Assembly: GCA_947495295.1 (NCBI GenBank)
Contig: CANLYJ010000003.1
Location: 248,001 to 312,000, forward strand
DNA length: 64,000 nucleotides
Direction: 5' to 3'
From: an uncultured Paracoccaceae bacterium
Lineage (GTDB): Bacteria > Pseudomonadota > Alphaproteobacteria > Rhodobacterales > Rhodobacteraceae
Below, one piece after another: positions 47,388 through 57,344 of the stretch. The position numbers were made by a program, and so were the translations under genes. Each line of letters opens with the position of its first letter. Position 1 is the first letter of the stretch. The notes under the pieces are model-generated. The model saw only the letters and a program-made list of their open reading frames with translations, did not search any database and had not been told where the DNA came from.

Positions 47388-48551
47388 TCACGCCGCAGGC
47401 ATCCGCTGTTCGACGATTTCAGCCCACCAGCTGCACCCAGCTGGGATCGCATCATCGTTGAAATTGTATTCCGGGTGATGGACCGACGCCGTGTCGCCAT
47501 TGCCCACCAGAATATAGGCACCGGGGCGCTCTTCCAGCATGAACGCAAAATCCTCGCCCCCCATAACCAATGGCGCATCCTCACAATCGCCAGACACAGA
47601 TTTTGCGACGTCAGCGGCAAAGGCTGTCTGGTCCTCGTGGTTCACCATGCAAGGATAACCGCGGTAGTAAGTGACATCGGCAGTAGCCCCAAAGGTGGCA
47701 GCGGTGCCTTCGCAGATCGCCTTCAGCCGGGTTTCGGCCAGATCACGCATTTCAGCGGACATGGTGCGCACAGTGCCTTTCAGGGCGACCCGCTGGGCGA
47801 TGACATTAAACGCCTTGGAGGAGGATTCGATTGATGTGACCGACACAACAATTTGATCGACCGGGTCAGCATTACGGCTGGCGATAGATTGCAGCGCGGT
47901 CACCACATGGGCGGCGACAAGGGTCGAATCGACCGTCTGCTGCGGCTTGGCGGCATGACCGCCCTTGCCTTCAATGATGATATCAAACTGGTCGGTTGCG
48001 GCAAAAAACGCACCGGGGCGGATCGCAAAGGTGCCCGCCGGGCGACCCGGCCAATTATGCATGCCATAGACTTCCTGAATGCCGAATCGGTCCATCATGC
48101 CGTCATCGCACATTTCCTTGCCGCCACCGCCGCCTTCTTCGGCGGGCTGAAAGATGACAACAACGGTCCCATCAAAATTGCGGGTCTCCGCCAGATATTG
48201 CGCCGCCCCCAGCAACATCGCCGTATGGCCATCATGGCCACAGGCATGCATCGCCCCATCGGTTTTCGATGCATAATCCAGCCCGGTCTGTTCATGAATG
48301 GGCAAGGCATCCATATCCGCGCGCAGGCCGATCACCTTACCCGAGCCGGATGATTTCCCCTTGATCACACCAACAACGCCAGTGCGGCCAATCCCGGTGA
48401 CAACCTCATCACACCCAAAGCCTTGCAGCTTTTCGGCGACGATCGCCGAGGTGCGGTGTGTTTCAAACAGAATCTCGGGGTTTTCGTGCAGATCACGGCG
48501 CCAGGCGGTGATTTCAGGCAACAATTCAGCGAAACGGTTTTTGACGGGCAT
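47388..48551 (-). CDS. M20-family amidohydrolase (hippurate hydrolase type)
   Basis: A 387-residue metallo-amidohydrolase that cleaves N-acyl amino acids. Motifs: WRRDLHENPEILFETHRTS, GLRADMDALPIHE, HACGHDGHTAML with metal ligands, VVIFQPAEEGGGGG with catalytic Glu, and GGEDFAFMLEERPGAY. ATG at 48551 follows GAGGAGTG; the upstream frame adds a short non-family leader. It follows the argE-like gene by 33 bases and lies opposite a peptide ABC transporter. Substrate within the family cannot be read. Confidence 0.92.
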   Translation of the reverse strand: MPVKNRFAELLPEITAWRRDLHENPEILFETHRTSAIVAEKLQGFGCDEVVTGIGRTGVVGVIKGKSSGSGKVIGLRADMDALPIHEQTGLDYASKTDGAMHACGHDGHTAMLLGAAQYLAETRNFDGTVVVIFQPAEEGGGGGKEMCDDGMMDRFGIQEVYGMHNWPGRPAGTFAIRPGAFFAATDQFDIIIEGKGGHAAKPQQTVDSTLVAAHVVTALQSIASRNADPVDQIVVSVTSIESSSKAFNVIAQRVALKGTVRTMSAEMRDLAETRLKAICEGTAATFGATADVTYYRGYPCMVNHEDQTAFAADVAKSVSGDCEDAPLVMGGEDFAFMLEERPGAYILVGNGDTASVHHPEYNFNDDAIPAGCSWWAEIVEQRMPAA

Positions 48552-48584
48552 GGGACACTCCTCTTGTTTCGTGGCCACTATGGA

Positions 48585-49745
48585 TCATTCCGCCAGCATG
48601 TCCACCAGACGACTGATAAATGCCTCGCCCTGCTGGAACTGATCGACGGTGATGAATTCATTGGGTTGATGCGCCTGGGCAATGTCACCCGGGCCGCAAA
48701 TGACGGCGGAATAGCCGCGTTCCTGAAACTGGCCGGCCTCTGTGCCATAGCTGACAACGCCACGGGCGTTATCGCCGGTCAACTGACGGGCCAGTGCTTC
48801 CGCCTTGCCGTCATCTTCGGGGACCAGACCGGGGACGTTGAACATGCGGTCCATACTGATCCCGGTATCGGGGTGAATGGCCTGCATCTCCGCCTCCAGT
48901 TCAACGACCTTGGCGGCGATCCGCGCCTCCCAATCCGTGATATCCTCACCGGGGACAATCCGCAGGCCCAGCACGAAATTGCAGTCCTTTGCGGTGATGT
49001 TATGGGCGGTGCCACCTGCGATCATGCCGACATGCAAGGTGGTATATGGGGGCACAAATTCAGCCGCCAGCGGGTTTGGCGTCTGGGCTGCGTTTTCTTC
49101 GTTCACCTGATTGGCCCATTCGATCAGCCGGGCCGACATCATCACCGCACTGACACCAGTATGTTGCAAGGATGAATGCACTTCGAACCCTTTGAAATGC
49201 ATGTCATAGCCCACACCGCCCTTGTGGCCGGTCACGATCTTCATCATCGACGGCTCGCCCACCAGCACGGTATCAGCGCGGGGCATGCCCATCGACACCA
49301 TGTGATCAATCATCGGCGGGGCGCCGGTACAGCCGATTTCTTCGTCATAGCTCAGCGCAATCTGCAACGGGCGCTTGATGCCACGCTCCAATGCGAGCGG
49401 GACCGCAGACAAGGCCAACGCATCGAACCCCTTCATATCGCAAGTGCCACGCCCATAAAGCTTGTCCCCCTTCCGGGTCACGACAAACGGGTCCGTGTCC
49501 CAGGCCTGCCCGTCAACAGGCACAACATCGGTATGACCCGATAGAACAACGCCGCCATCGACATCCGGCCCGATATGGGCATAGATCGCCGCCTTTGTGC
49601 CATCCTCATTGGGGACGCGAGTCGATGTGACGCCCAGATCATCCAGGTAAGTCTCAACAAAATCGATCAAATCCAGATTGCTGTCGCGGCTGACAGTCGG
49701 GAAGCTGATCAGGTGATCCATCAAAGCACGGGCGCTCAGCGTCAT
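48585..49745 (-). CDS. argE: Acetylornithine deacetylase (M20 family)
   Basis: A 386-residue zinc deacylase. Visible: LSGHTDVVPVDGQAWDTDPF with the metal His, YGRGTCDMKGFDA with the bridging Asp, LSYDEEIGCTGA with the catalytic Glu, and GTEAGQFQERGYSAVICGPGD near the C-terminus. This matches ArgE of alphaproteobacteria; the second M20 gene beside it leaves a related N-acyl substrate open. ATG at 49745 is preceded by GAAAGGAAAAGCT. It diverges from the ABC transporter across 208 bases. Confidence 0.9.
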   Translation of the reverse strand: MTLSARALMDHLISFPTVSRDSNLDLIDFVETYLDDLGVTSTRVPNEDGTKAAIYAHIGPDVDGGVVLSGHTDVVPVDGQAWDTDPFVVTRKGDKLYGRGTCDMKGFDALALSAVPLALERGIKRPLQIALSYDEEIGCTGAPPMIDHMVSMGMPRADTVLVGEPSMMKIVTGHKGGVGYDMHFKGFEVHSSLQHTGVSAVMMSARLIEWANQVNEENAAQTPNPLAAEFVPPYTTLHVGMIAGGTAHNITAKDCNFVLGLRIVPGEDITDWEARIAAKVVELEAEMQAIHPDTGISMDRMFNVPGLVPEDDGKAEALARQLTGDNARGVVSYGTEAGQFQERGYSAVICGPGDIAQAHQPNEFITVDQFQQGEAFISRLVDMLAE

Positions 49746-49953
49746 AGCTTTTCCTTTCGCATCAATTTTCCGGCAATCGTGGAACATTATTGCGCAAAGC
49801 CGGGGCAAACGCAGTGTGGCGACGATCAAGACCAACCGCAAACAGGAATCAGGTTGCGGGATTAAAAATAGATGTTACCGTCCTGCCCAATCGCCGCACA
49901 AACGCACAAAGCAGCGGCAAAAAACAAAAAACGAACCACCTGGGAGGTTCCAT

Positions 49954-50958
49954 ATGCCCGATGGGGCGCTGCCTGTTCTGGATGTCCGGGACCTCAAAAC
50001 TGTATTCAAAACGCGCGCCGGTGAAGTCCACGCCGTCAATGATGTGAGCTTCGCCCTCAAGCCGGGTGAACTGCTTGGCGTTGTTGGCGAAAGCGGATCG
50101 GGAAAATCGGTGACCATGATGTCGCTCCTTGGGTTGCTGCCGTCCCCGCCTGCGGATGTCCGCGGTGGCACGGTGACCTTCGGGGGCAATGACCTGCTGA
50201 AAGTTGATGCCGAAACACTGCGCGCGGTGCGCGGCGGCAAGATCGGTTTTGTGTTTCAGGACCCGATGACGTCGCTGAACCCGGTTTTCAATGTCGGCGT
50301 GCAAATCATGGAACCGCTGCGCAAACATATGGGGCTGAACAAACGCGACGCCGCCAAACGGGCGCAGGAATTGCTTGAACTGGTAGGCATCCCCGATGCG
50401 CAGCGCCGGCTCAAGGACTACCCGCACCAGTTTTCCGGGGGCATGCGCCAGCGGGTGATGATCGCCATCGCCCTTGCCTGTGATCCGCAAGTGCTGATCG
50501 CCGATGAACCGACAACTGCGCTTGACGTGACGATCCAGGCGCAAATCCTTGAATTGATGAAGGAATTGCGCAGCAAACTGGGCATGGCCGTGATCTGGAT
50601 TACCCATGACCTTGGCGTGATTGCCGGTATCGCCGACCGCGTCATGGTGATGTATGGCGGGCAAGTCGTTGAACATGCGCCTGTGAAGGAATTGTTCGGT
50701 AACCCGCAACACCCCTATACCCGCGCCTTGCTGAAAACGATCCCCACGATCCACGGCGAACGCGCCGCAAGGCTGACCATCATCGAAGGCCAGCCACCCA
50801 TTATGATGAACGCCCCCTCCTCCTGCCCGTTTCGGGACCGGTGCGATGTGGCGTTTGACCGTTGCGAACGCGAAAACCCACCGCGCTATGATCTGGGCGA
50901 CGGGCATGACGCGGCCTGTTTCTTTGACGCCCGCACCGGGGGGCCACGCGATGCTTGA
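49954..50958 (+). CDS. Peptide ABC transporter ATP-binding protein (DppD/OppD type)
   Basis: A 334-residue ATPase. Walker [11 protein letters not shown]-loop [13 protein letters not shown], signature [13 protein letters not shown], Walker [13 protein letters not shown] and the H-loop ITHDLGV are intact. The C-terminal oligopeptide domain holds a Cys cluster ([14 protein letters not shown], then AACFF) like the iron-sulfur site reported in some Dpp/Opp ATPases. ATG at 49954 follows TGGGAGGTTC; a longer frame reaching into the argE start is rejected. It overlaps the second ATPase by eight bases. Confidence 0.93.
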   Translation: MPDGALPVLDVRDLKTVFKTRAGEVHAVNDVSFALKPGELLGVVGESGSGKSVTMMSLLGLLPSPPADVRGGTVTFGGNDLLKVDAETLRAVRGGKIGFVFQDPMTSLNPVFNVGVQIMEPLRKHMGLNKRDAAKRAQELLELVGIPDAQRRLKDYPHQFSGGMRQRVMIAIALACDPQVLIADEPTTALDVTIQAQILELMKELRSKLGMAVIWITHDLGVIAGIADRVMVMYGGQVVEHAPVKELFGNPQHPYTRALLKTIPTIHGERAARLTIIEGQPPIMMNAPSSCPFRDRCDVAFDRCERENPPRYDLGDGHDAACFFDARTGGPRDA

Positions 50959-51964
50959 TGCCAGCAAAGACGACCAACCACTGGTCAGTGTCCGCGACCT
51001 GAAAATGCATTTCCCGATTTATGCGGGCCTCCTGCGCCGCCGCGTGGGTGAAGTAAAGGCGGTTGATGGCGTCAGCTTTGACGTCATGGAAGGCGAAACG
51101 CTTGGGCTGGTAGGCGAATCCGGTTGTGGCAAATCCACCTGCGGACGCGCCGTGCTGCGGCTTTACGATATCACGGCAGGGTCGATCACAATCGACGATC
51201 GTGAAATCGGCGACACGCCACAGGGCCAGCTGCGCGAGATGCGCCCCACCATGCAGATGGTGTTTCAGGACCCGCAAGCATCCCTGAACCCGCGCATGAC
51301 GGTCGAGGCGATCATCAAGGAGCCGCTGGACGAACACACCAGCCTGACAGATGCCGAAAAGCGCGAAAAAGTGGGCGAGCTGATGGATGCCGTCGGCCTG
51401 AACCGCAAATTCGCCAAACGCTACCCCCACGCCTTTTCCGGCGGGCAGCGGCAGCGGATCGGCATTGCCCGCGCACTTGCGCTGAACCCCAAATTTATCG
51501 TTTGTGATGAACCGATTGCGGCACTGGACGTGTCCATTCAGGCGCAGGTGGTCAACCTGCTGGAAGATCTGCAGGAACAGTTCGGCCTGACCTATCTGTT
51601 CATCAGCCACGACCTATCCATGGTCCGGCATATCGCGACCCGCGTGGCGGTGATGTATCTGGGCAAAATCGTCGAACTGGCCCCGCGCGAAGCACTCTAT
51701 GCCGAACCGCTGCACCCCTACACGCAAGCCCTGCTATCGGCCGTGCCCGAACCGGACCCCAGTCTGGAAGACAAGGTCGAACGGATCATCCTGCAAGGCG
51801 ATGTGCCCTCCCCCTCCAATCCGCCGCAAGGATGCAATTTCTGCACCCGCTGCCCGGCGGTCATGGATATCTGCAAGGTTGAGGAGCCCGACTATCGCGA
51901 GGTCCGGCCGGGCCGGTTCACCGCCTGCCACCTTTATAGTGACAATAACGACACTGCGGGATGA
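50951..51964 (+). CDS. Peptide ABC transporter ATP-binding protein (DppF/OppF type)
   Basis: A 337-residue partner ATPase. Walker [11 protein letters not shown]-loop [13 protein letters not shown], signature [17 protein letters not shown], Walker [14 protein letters not shown]-terminal [27 protein letters not shown] is typical of the F-type subunit. The C-terminus has CNFCTRCP with a further pair of cysteines, again the possible cluster. ATG at 50951 lies inside the end of the first ATPase. Together they power the permeases at 53843 and 54843. Confidence 0.93.
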   Translation: MLDASKDDQPLVSVRDLKMHFPIYAGLLRRRVGEVKAVDGVSFDVMEGETLGLVGESGCGKSTCGRAVLRLYDITAGSITIDDREIGDTPQGQLREMRPTMQMVFQDPQASLNPRMTVEAIIKEPLDEHTSLTDAEKREKVGELMDAVGLNRKFAKRYPHAFSGGQRQRIGIARALALNPKFIVCDEPIAALDVSIQAQVVNLLEDLQEQFGLTYLFISHDLSMVRHIATRVAVMYLGKIVELAPREALYAEPLHPYTQALLSAVPEPDPSLEDKVERIILQGDVPSPSNPPQGCNFCTRCPAVMDICKVEEPDYREVRPGRFTACHLYSDNNDTAG

Positions 51965-52012
51965 ACCGCAGGTCACGAGGCAAAAGAGCGAACCAATAAG
52001 GAGAGAAAGACA

Positions 52013-53728
52013 ATGAAACTCAAATCAGCCCTGATGGGTGCCGCGGCCTGCATGGCCTGGGCCCCAATGGCCATTGCCGATGGCCATGAAGGCGAACGTG
52101 GGCGCGATGGTGAGGTCAAGATCATCTATTGGCAAGCGCCATCGATCCTGAACCCCTATCTGTCCGGCGGCACCAAGGAACTGGAAGCTGCCAGCCTGAT
52201 GCTGGAACCGCTCGCACGTTACGACACAGACGGCAACCTGGTTCCCTGGTTGGCCCAAGAGGTTCCCACCGTGGCCAATGGCGGTGTTGCCGAAGACCTC
52301 AAATCCATCACCTGGAAACTGCAAGAAGGCCTGCTGTGGTCTGATGGCACACCTGTGACATCCGAAGATGTAAAATTTAGCTGGGAATACTGCACGGCTG
52401 AGGGCGGCGGTTGTGCGCAAGGGGAAAAATACCTCGACGTGGTCAGCGTGGACACACCTGATGATCTGACCGTCGTGGTCAATTTCAGCGTGGCCAAGCC
52501 GTTCCCCTATGGCCCTTTCGTTGGCGCACAGGCGCCCATCATCCAAAAGGCGCAGTTCGCCGAATGCCTCGGGCCAAAAGCCCCTGAATGCACGGATGAA
52601 AACTTTGGACCCATCGGCACCGGCCCGTTTGTGGTGACGGATTTCCGTACCAATGACGTGTTCACCGCCGTGGCGAATGAAAACTACCGCGAAGCAGGCA
52701 AACCCGCCTTTGCATCCGTAACCTTCAAAGGTGGCGGTGACGCAGCGGCGGCCGGTCGTGCGGTGCATGAAACAGGCGAATTCGACTACGCCTGGAACCT
52801 GCAACTGGCACCTGATGTGCTCTCTGGCATGGCAGAAGCTGGGATTGGTGAAAACGTCGTGGCCTTCGGGACATCTGTTGAGCGGATCATGATCAACATG
52901 ACCGATCCATCCGCTGAACTGGGCGAAGAGCGCGGCACAGCCAAGCACCCGCACCCGTTCCTGACGGATAAATCCGTGCGGCAGGCACTGTCGATGGCCA
53001 TCGACCGGGCATTGCTGACCGAAGTGGGCTATGGTGAGTTCGGTAAACTGACCTGCAACGTGCTGCCGGCACCTGCGATCTTCAACTCTTCGGCCAATGA
53101 TGGCTGCCTTGTGCAGGATATCGAAGGTGCCAAAGGTGTCCTGGATGCAGCAGGCTGGGTGCCCGGTGGTGACGGTGTGCGCGAAAAAGACGGCGTGCGC
53201 CTATCGGTGCTCTATCAGACATCCACCAACGCTGTGCGTCAGGACTACCAAGCGCTGATCAAACAGTGGTGGGAAGAGATCGGGATCGAGGTTGAGCTGC
53301 GCAATATCGATGCGTCTGTCTTCTTTGGCTCTGATCCGGGTTCGCCCGATACGTTCCAGAAATTCTTTGCCGATATCGAGATGTATACCAACAACTTCGA
53401 TGGCACGGATCCTGAATCGTATATGGCTAACTGGGTCTGCGATGATGCACCACGTCCGGAAACACAGTGGCAGGGTAACAACATGCCGCGCTTCTGCTCA
53501 GAAGAATATGACGCCCTGCGCGCCGAAATGGCGTCAACCGGCGACATCGACGAACGTGCGCGTCTGGCCAAAGCCATGAACGACATGCTGATGCAGGAAT
53601 ATATCATCCTGCCGCTCACCCACCGTGGCCGGAACTCGGCCCATGCCAAGACACTTGGCGGGGTTCAGCTGAACGTCTGGGATTCCGAGCTTTGGAACAT
53701 CGCTGACTGGTATCGCATCGGCGAATAA
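52013..53728 (+). CDS. Peptide ABC transporter substrate-binding protein (SBP family 5)
   Basis: A 571-residue periplasmic receptor with signal peptide MKLKSALMGAAACMAWAPMAIAD. The family 5 fold is shown by QAPSILNPYLSGGTKELEAA, LVPWLAQEVPTV, KLQEGLLWSDGTPVTSEDVKFSWEY and LTDKSVRQALSMAIDRA. Cysteines come in near pairs (CTAEGGGC, ECLGPKAPEC, LTC..DGC, WVCDD..RFC), so about four disulfides are likely, more than usual. ATG follows AAGGAGAGAAAGACA. It is expected to set specificity for the transporter; with two M20 hydrolases beside it, peptides or N-acyl amino acids are likely. Confidence 0.93.
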   Translation: MKLKSALMGAAACMAWAPMAIADGHEGERGRDGEVKIIYWQAPSILNPYLSGGTKELEAASLMLEPLARYDTDGNLVPWLAQEVPTVANGGVAEDLKSITWKLQEGLLWSDGTPVTSEDVKFSWEYCTAEGGGCAQGEKYLDVVSVDTPDDLTVVVNFSVAKPFPYGPFVGAQAPIIQKAQFAECLGPKAPECTDENFGPIGTGPFVVTDFRTNDVFTAVANENYREAGKPAFASVTFKGGGDAAAAGRAVHETGEFDYAWNLQLAPDVLSGMAEAGIGENVVAFGTSVERIMINMTDPSAELGEERGTAKHPHPFLTDKSVRQALSMAIDRALLTEVGYGEFGKLTCNVLPAPAIFNSSANDGCLVQDIEGAKGVLDAAGWVPGGDGVREKDGVRLSVLYQTSTNAVRQDYQALIKQWWEEIGIEVELRNIDASVFFGSDPGSPDTFQKFFADIEMYTNNFDGTDPESYMANWVCDDAPRPETQWQGNNMPRFCSEEYDALRAEMASTGDIDERARLAKAMNDMLMQEYIILPLTHRGRNSAHAKTLGGVQLNVWDSELWNIADWYRIGE

Positions 53729-53740
53729 TCGAACGACCCC

Positions 53741-53801
53741 GCCCCGGGCATTGACCCGGGGCCTCGTGGCTGTCCATGAGGTCCCGGATCAAGTCCGGGA
53801 C
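53741..53801. repeat. Two hairpins between binding protein and permease genes
   Basis: First GCCCCGGG-CATTGA-CCCGGGGC (53741-53762), then GTCCCGGA-TCAAG-TCCGGGAC (53781-53801). The second is a palindrome form I recall as widespread in alphaproteobacterial genomes. In this position they would protect the binding-protein mRNA from 3' decay and reduce read-through, giving more receptor than permease. Confidence 0.8.
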
Positions 53802-53842
53802 GGGCATCCTCTACTGCAAAAACCATCAACTAAGGCGTCATT

Positions 53843-54850
53843 ATGCTGACATACACTTTCCGTCGCGTGCTGATCTCGATCCCGACGCTTTTGTTCATTG
53901 CTTTTGTGATCTTCATGCTGCTCGAACTGGCGCCCGGCGATCCGATGGCCAGCATGCCACTGACCATCCCGCCCGAAGTACGTCAGGAAATGCGGCTGGC
54001 GCTGGGACTGGGCGAACCCTGGTATGTGCGTTTCCCGCTTTGGCTGCGACAATTCTTTATTGTTGAGCCGCAATACTGGATCGACAACGCCTTCGGGACC
54101 AATTTCGCCGATGGCGCACAGCGGATCATCAGCTTTCAATCCCGCAGCCCTGTCTTTGACACCATCGCACAGCGAATGCCGCAAACGCTTTGGGTTGTGG
54201 GCATGTCCTATGTGGTTGGGGTGCTGATCGCCCTGCCTATCGGGATCATCAGCGCCTACCGGCAATATTCGGTCTTTGATCAGGCGGGCACATTCGTGTC
54301 GATGATCGGCTTTTCCGTGCCGCCGTTCTTTTCGGGCGTGCTGTTGATCGTGATCTTCTCAGTACAGCTGAAATGGCTGCCTTCGATCTATGACACGACC
54401 CATGCGGTGACTGACTGGGATAGTTTCATGTTCCAACTGCGCCAGATGATCATGCCGGTGATGGTACTGGCCTTGCAGACCACCGCCCAGGTCAGCCGCT
54501 ACATGCGGGCCTCCATGCTCGACAATCTGGGGCAGGACTATGTGCGCACGGCGCGGGCAAAGGGGATGTCGGAAAGCGTTGTGGTCATGAAACATGTTGT
54601 CCGCAATTCCATGATCCCGGTTGTGACCGTCATCGCCCTTGGCATTCCATCGATCTTTGGCGGTGCAATCATCACCGAACAGATCTTCAAGGTGAACGGG
54701 CTGGGGCAATTGCTGATTATCGCGCTGCAAGGCTCTGACATTCCCATGGTGATGACCATCACCTTCCTGCTGGCCGTGCTGATTGTGATGATGAACCTGA
54801 TTGCCGATATCCTCTACGGCATTCTCGACCCGAGGATCCGCTATGACTGA
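53843..54850 (+). CDS. Peptide ABC transporter permease (DppB type)
   Basis: A 335-residue inner-membrane permease with about six helices. The N-terminus MLTYTFRRVLISIPTLLFIAF and LELAPGDP are typical. The ATPase-contact EAA loop is DNLGQDYVRTARAKGMSESV. Unusually, a long periplasmic insertion follows helix 1 (residues 55-110, W-Y-V-R-F-P-L-W-L-R-Q-F-F-I-V-E-P-Q-Y-W), as in family members using extended first loops. Its stop overlaps the second permease by eight bases. Confidence 0.93.
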   Translation: MLTYTFRRVLISIPTLLFIAFVIFMLLELAPGDPMASMPLTIPPEVRQEMRLALGLGEPWYVRFPLWLRQFFIVEPQYWIDNAFGTNFADGAQRIISFQSRSPVFDTIAQRMPQTLWVVGMSYVVGVLIALPIGIISAYRQYSVFDQAGTFVSMIGFSVPPFFSGVLLIVIFSVQLKWLPSIYDTTHAVTDWDSFMFQLRQMIMPVMVLALQTTAQVSRYMRASMLDNLGQDYVRTARAKGMSESVVVMKHVVRNSMIPVVTVIALGIPSIFGGAIITEQIFKVNGLGQLLIIALQGSDIPMVMTITFLLAVLIVMMNLIADILYGILDPRIRYD

Positions 54851-55835
54851 TAACCTGCCACAGCGCCCCGCCAAACCGATCCTGAGTGCGGGCGATAATT
54901 CCGCGCCGCTGACTGTGGAAAAAACGCGTAGCCAATGGGCCGATGTCTGGGACCAGTTCAAGACCCACAAAGGTGCGGTCTTTGGTCTGTTCTTTCTGAT
55001 CTTCATCACGCTCTTTGTGGCCGTCGGCCCGATCATCTGGGACGTGGACCCCGGCAAGCTGGATATCCGCAACAAGGATGTGCGCCCGATCTATATCGGA
55101 CTGGTCGATAGCAATGCCAAGGTCAGCTGGGGCAACCCGATGGGCACCGACAATCTGGGCCGGGACATCATGGCCAATATCATGCAAGGCGGGCGGATAT
55201 CGCTGGCGGTTGGCTGGACAGCGATGATCCTGACCCTGTTCCTTGGCACGACCATCGGCGTGTTGGCAGGCTATTTCCGGCGGTTGGACGGGATCCTGAT
55301 GCGGTTCACCGATCTGGTCCTCGCCTTGCCCCTCTTGCCGCTTCTGCTGGTGATGATGCTGCTCTTCCGGGATCCGCTGCGGGCGGCATTTGGTCCTGAA
55401 AACGGCATATTCATTCTGATCGTGGTCGGGATCGGAATCACATCCTGGATGCAAACCGCACGGATCGTGCGCGGCGATGTGATGGCGCTGAAAGAACGGG
55501 AATTTGTGCTGGCGGCACGATCTATCGGGACACCCGCGCGACGGATGATCACGCGGCACCTGCTGCCCAACGTGTTGTCACCGATCATGGTATCGGCGAC
55601 GCTGGGGCTGGCCACAGCGATCATCACCGAAAGTGCGCTGTCATTTCTGGGTCTCGGTTTCCCATCCGATTTCCCGACATGGGGAAAAATCCTGTTTGAC
55701 AGTGTAGACCGAATGACATCCTTCCCCGAACGCGTGATCTGGCCGGGGCTGGCGATTTCACTGACGGTGCTATCGGTCAACTATATCGGCGACGGGCTAC
55801 GCGACGCATTGGATCCGCGCATTCGCGGCCTGTAA
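54843..55835 (+). CDS. Peptide ABC transporter permease (DppC type)
   Basis: A 330-residue partner permease. A cytoplasmic leader (MTDNLPQRPAKPIL, then EKTRSQWADVWDQFKTHKGAV) precedes helix 1 (FGLFFLIFITLFVAVGPIIW). NPMGTDNLGRDIMANIMQGGRISLAVG is the C-type signature and EFVLAARSIGTPARRMITRH the EAA loop. ATG at 54843 lies within the end of the first permease gene. It ends the transporter operon; two hairpins follow at once (55844-55889). Confidence 0.94.
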   Translation: MTDNLPQRPAKPILSAGDNSAPLTVEKTRSQWADVWDQFKTHKGAVFGLFFLIFITLFVAVGPIIWDVDPGKLDIRNKDVRPIYIGLVDSNAKVSWGNPMGTDNLGRDIMANIMQGGRISLAVGWTAMILTLFLGTTIGVLAGYFRRLDGILMRFTDLVLALPLLPLLLVMMLLFRDPLRAAFGPENGIFILIVVGIGITSWMQTARIVRGDVMALKEREFVLAARSIGTPARRMITRHLLPNVLSPIMVSATLGLATAIITESALSFLGLGFPSDFPTWGKILFDSVDRMTSFPERVIWPGLAISLTVLSVNYIGDGLRDALDPRIRGL

Positions 55836-55843
55836 GCGCGGCG

Positions 55844-55889
55844 CCAATTTTTTTCAAAAAAATTGGGTCAGAGTTTCTGCGAAACTCTG
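55844..55889. terminator. Double hairpin between convergent permease and DUF3422 genes
   Basis: CCAATTTTTTT-C-AAAAAAATTGG (55844-55866), then CAGAGTTTC-TGC-GAAACTCTG (55869-55889), just after the permease stop and before the DUF3422 stop. Lying between convergent genes, they are a likely bidirectional terminator. The two-hairpin form parallels 9300-9357. Confidence 0.65.
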
Positions 55890-55890
55890 G

Positions 55891-57171
55891 TCACTCCATA
55901 TGTTTTCGGATGCGCTGTACCATCAGCCATACCGCAAACAGCACCAAAGGCGTTGCAACTGCGGCCATCACCACCTTGGAGATACCAAAGCTCTGTTCCA
56001 GCGGCCCGGTCAGATACAGCACCAGATTGACGGCATAGTAGCTGATCGCCACAACCGACAGCCCTTCGACTGTGCGCTGCAGACGTAGTTGCAGATCGGC
56101 GCGTTTATCCATGCTGGTCAGCAGGTCCTGATTTTGCGCTGATCGTTCCACATCCACCCTTGTCCGCAACAGATTGCCCGCGCGCAATGCCCGGTCCGAC
56201 ATCGCCCGCAACCGGCCTTGCGTGGATTTCACCGTCCGCATCGCCGGATCAAACCGGCGCATCATGAACTCACCAAAGGTCTGGCGCCCGCCAAACCGTT
56301 CCTCGCGCAGTATCGCGATGCGCTGGTTCACAATCGTTTCATATGCACCCGCCGCGCCAAAACGAAACTCGCTTTGCGCGATCGTATTTTCCAGCTCGGC
56401 CGAGATTTCCAGCAACTCTTGCAGGATCGCCGCCGGATCGGCCGTATCGCCACACATATCGCTTAGCAGCTTGCTGAGCGCGGCATCAGCCTTTCCCATC
56501 TGCGGGCCCAACGCCCGCGCCCGGCTCAACCCCAGCATCGACATCGCCTTATAAGTCTCGATCTCGCAAAGGCGCTGGATCACACGTCCGATGCGGCGCT
56601 TGCCCACATGCGGACGGGCAAACAGGGCAAAGCGCATATGCCCCGCCGTATCAATCCGAAAATCGCCGGCGATGACCAGATCATCCTCCAGCACACGACT
56701 GATGGCGAGGCTTTCCGGCACCAGCCAGTTCTGCACTTTTTCCGCGATACCATCATCACCTTCAGCCACCTCCACCCGGATCAGGGCCGATGTCATCCGT
56801 GTGCCCGGCGCGTTCTCCAACCAGTCTTGTGGGAACACCGCGAATGTGGCGGCGTCAAACGGGCGTTCAGCCACACCGTCCCCGAAAATGGTGTAAGTCA
56901 CAAATTCCGTGTGGCTTTCCCATTTCAGTTGGTGCTTGCCGATCTCACCGAAATAGTGGGTCGCCTCGGGCGGCGGATGTTTGGCCCCGAAACGATCCAG
57001 TAAATCAATCAGATGCCTGCGATCCGCCTCGCGATCACGGCCAGCGGCATTTTCGGCAGGTTTCAGCGCCAGAAACGCGGCACGGCTGGGGGCTGACACC
57101 GACGGAAACGGCCTGGCATGCAGTTCATTTGCCATCGCATAGCGCAACGGATGGTCGGCAATCGGGGGCAT
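55891..57171 (-). CDS. DUF3422-family membrane-anchored protein
   Basis: A 426-residue protein. The N-terminus HPLRYAMANELHARPFPSV and HYFGEIGKHQLKWESHTEFVTYTIF are the family hallmarks. The middle is helical and coiled-coil-like. Two C-terminal transmembrane helices (VVAISYYAVNLVLYLTGPLEQ and VVMAAVATPLVLFAVWLMVQ) flank a short G-I-S-K loop, ending RIRKHME. Size fits the family. Function is unknown. It stands alone, convergent with the transporter operon. Confidence 0.9.
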   Translation of the reverse strand: MPPIADHPLRYAMANELHARPFPSVSAPSRAAFLALKPAENAAGRDREADRRHLIDLLDRFGAKHPPPEATHYFGEIGKHQLKWESHTEFVTYTIFGDGVAERPFDAATFAVFPQDWLENAPGTRMTSALIRVEVAEGDDGIAEKVQNWLVPESLAISRVLEDDLVIAGDFRIDTAGHMRFALFARPHVGKRRIGRVIQRLCEIETYKAMSMLGLSRARALGPQMGKADAALSKLLSDMCGDTADPAAILQELLEISAELENTIAQSEFRFGAAGAYETIVNQRIAILREERFGGRQTFGEFMMRRFDPAMRTVKSTQGRLRAMSDRALRAGNLLRTRVDVERSAQNQDLLTSMDKRADLQLRLQRTVEGLSVVAISYYAVNLVLYLTGPLEQSFGISKVVMAAVATPLVLFAVWLMVQRIRKHME

Positions 57172-57344
57172 GGGCGCGCACCTTTATTCGGTCAGTCTCT
57201 TCTCGCAACCTAGCGGGGATTCGCCCGCTGTAAACAAAAAAATCAAATCTTTATAATGTGTTAGCGGCGTACAACCGTATACCGGGCGGCACGCAGCCTA
57301 AAATCCAGGTAGACCCGGTCAGATATCTGAGGCACATCACCCCC

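Noticed and set aside
53781..53801. CCCGGA palindrome as a possible operator for the peptide transporter
   Set aside because: It lies inside the operon after the binding-protein gene, next to another hairpin, and resembles a common alphaproteobacterial intergenic repeat; an RNA-level role is more likely.
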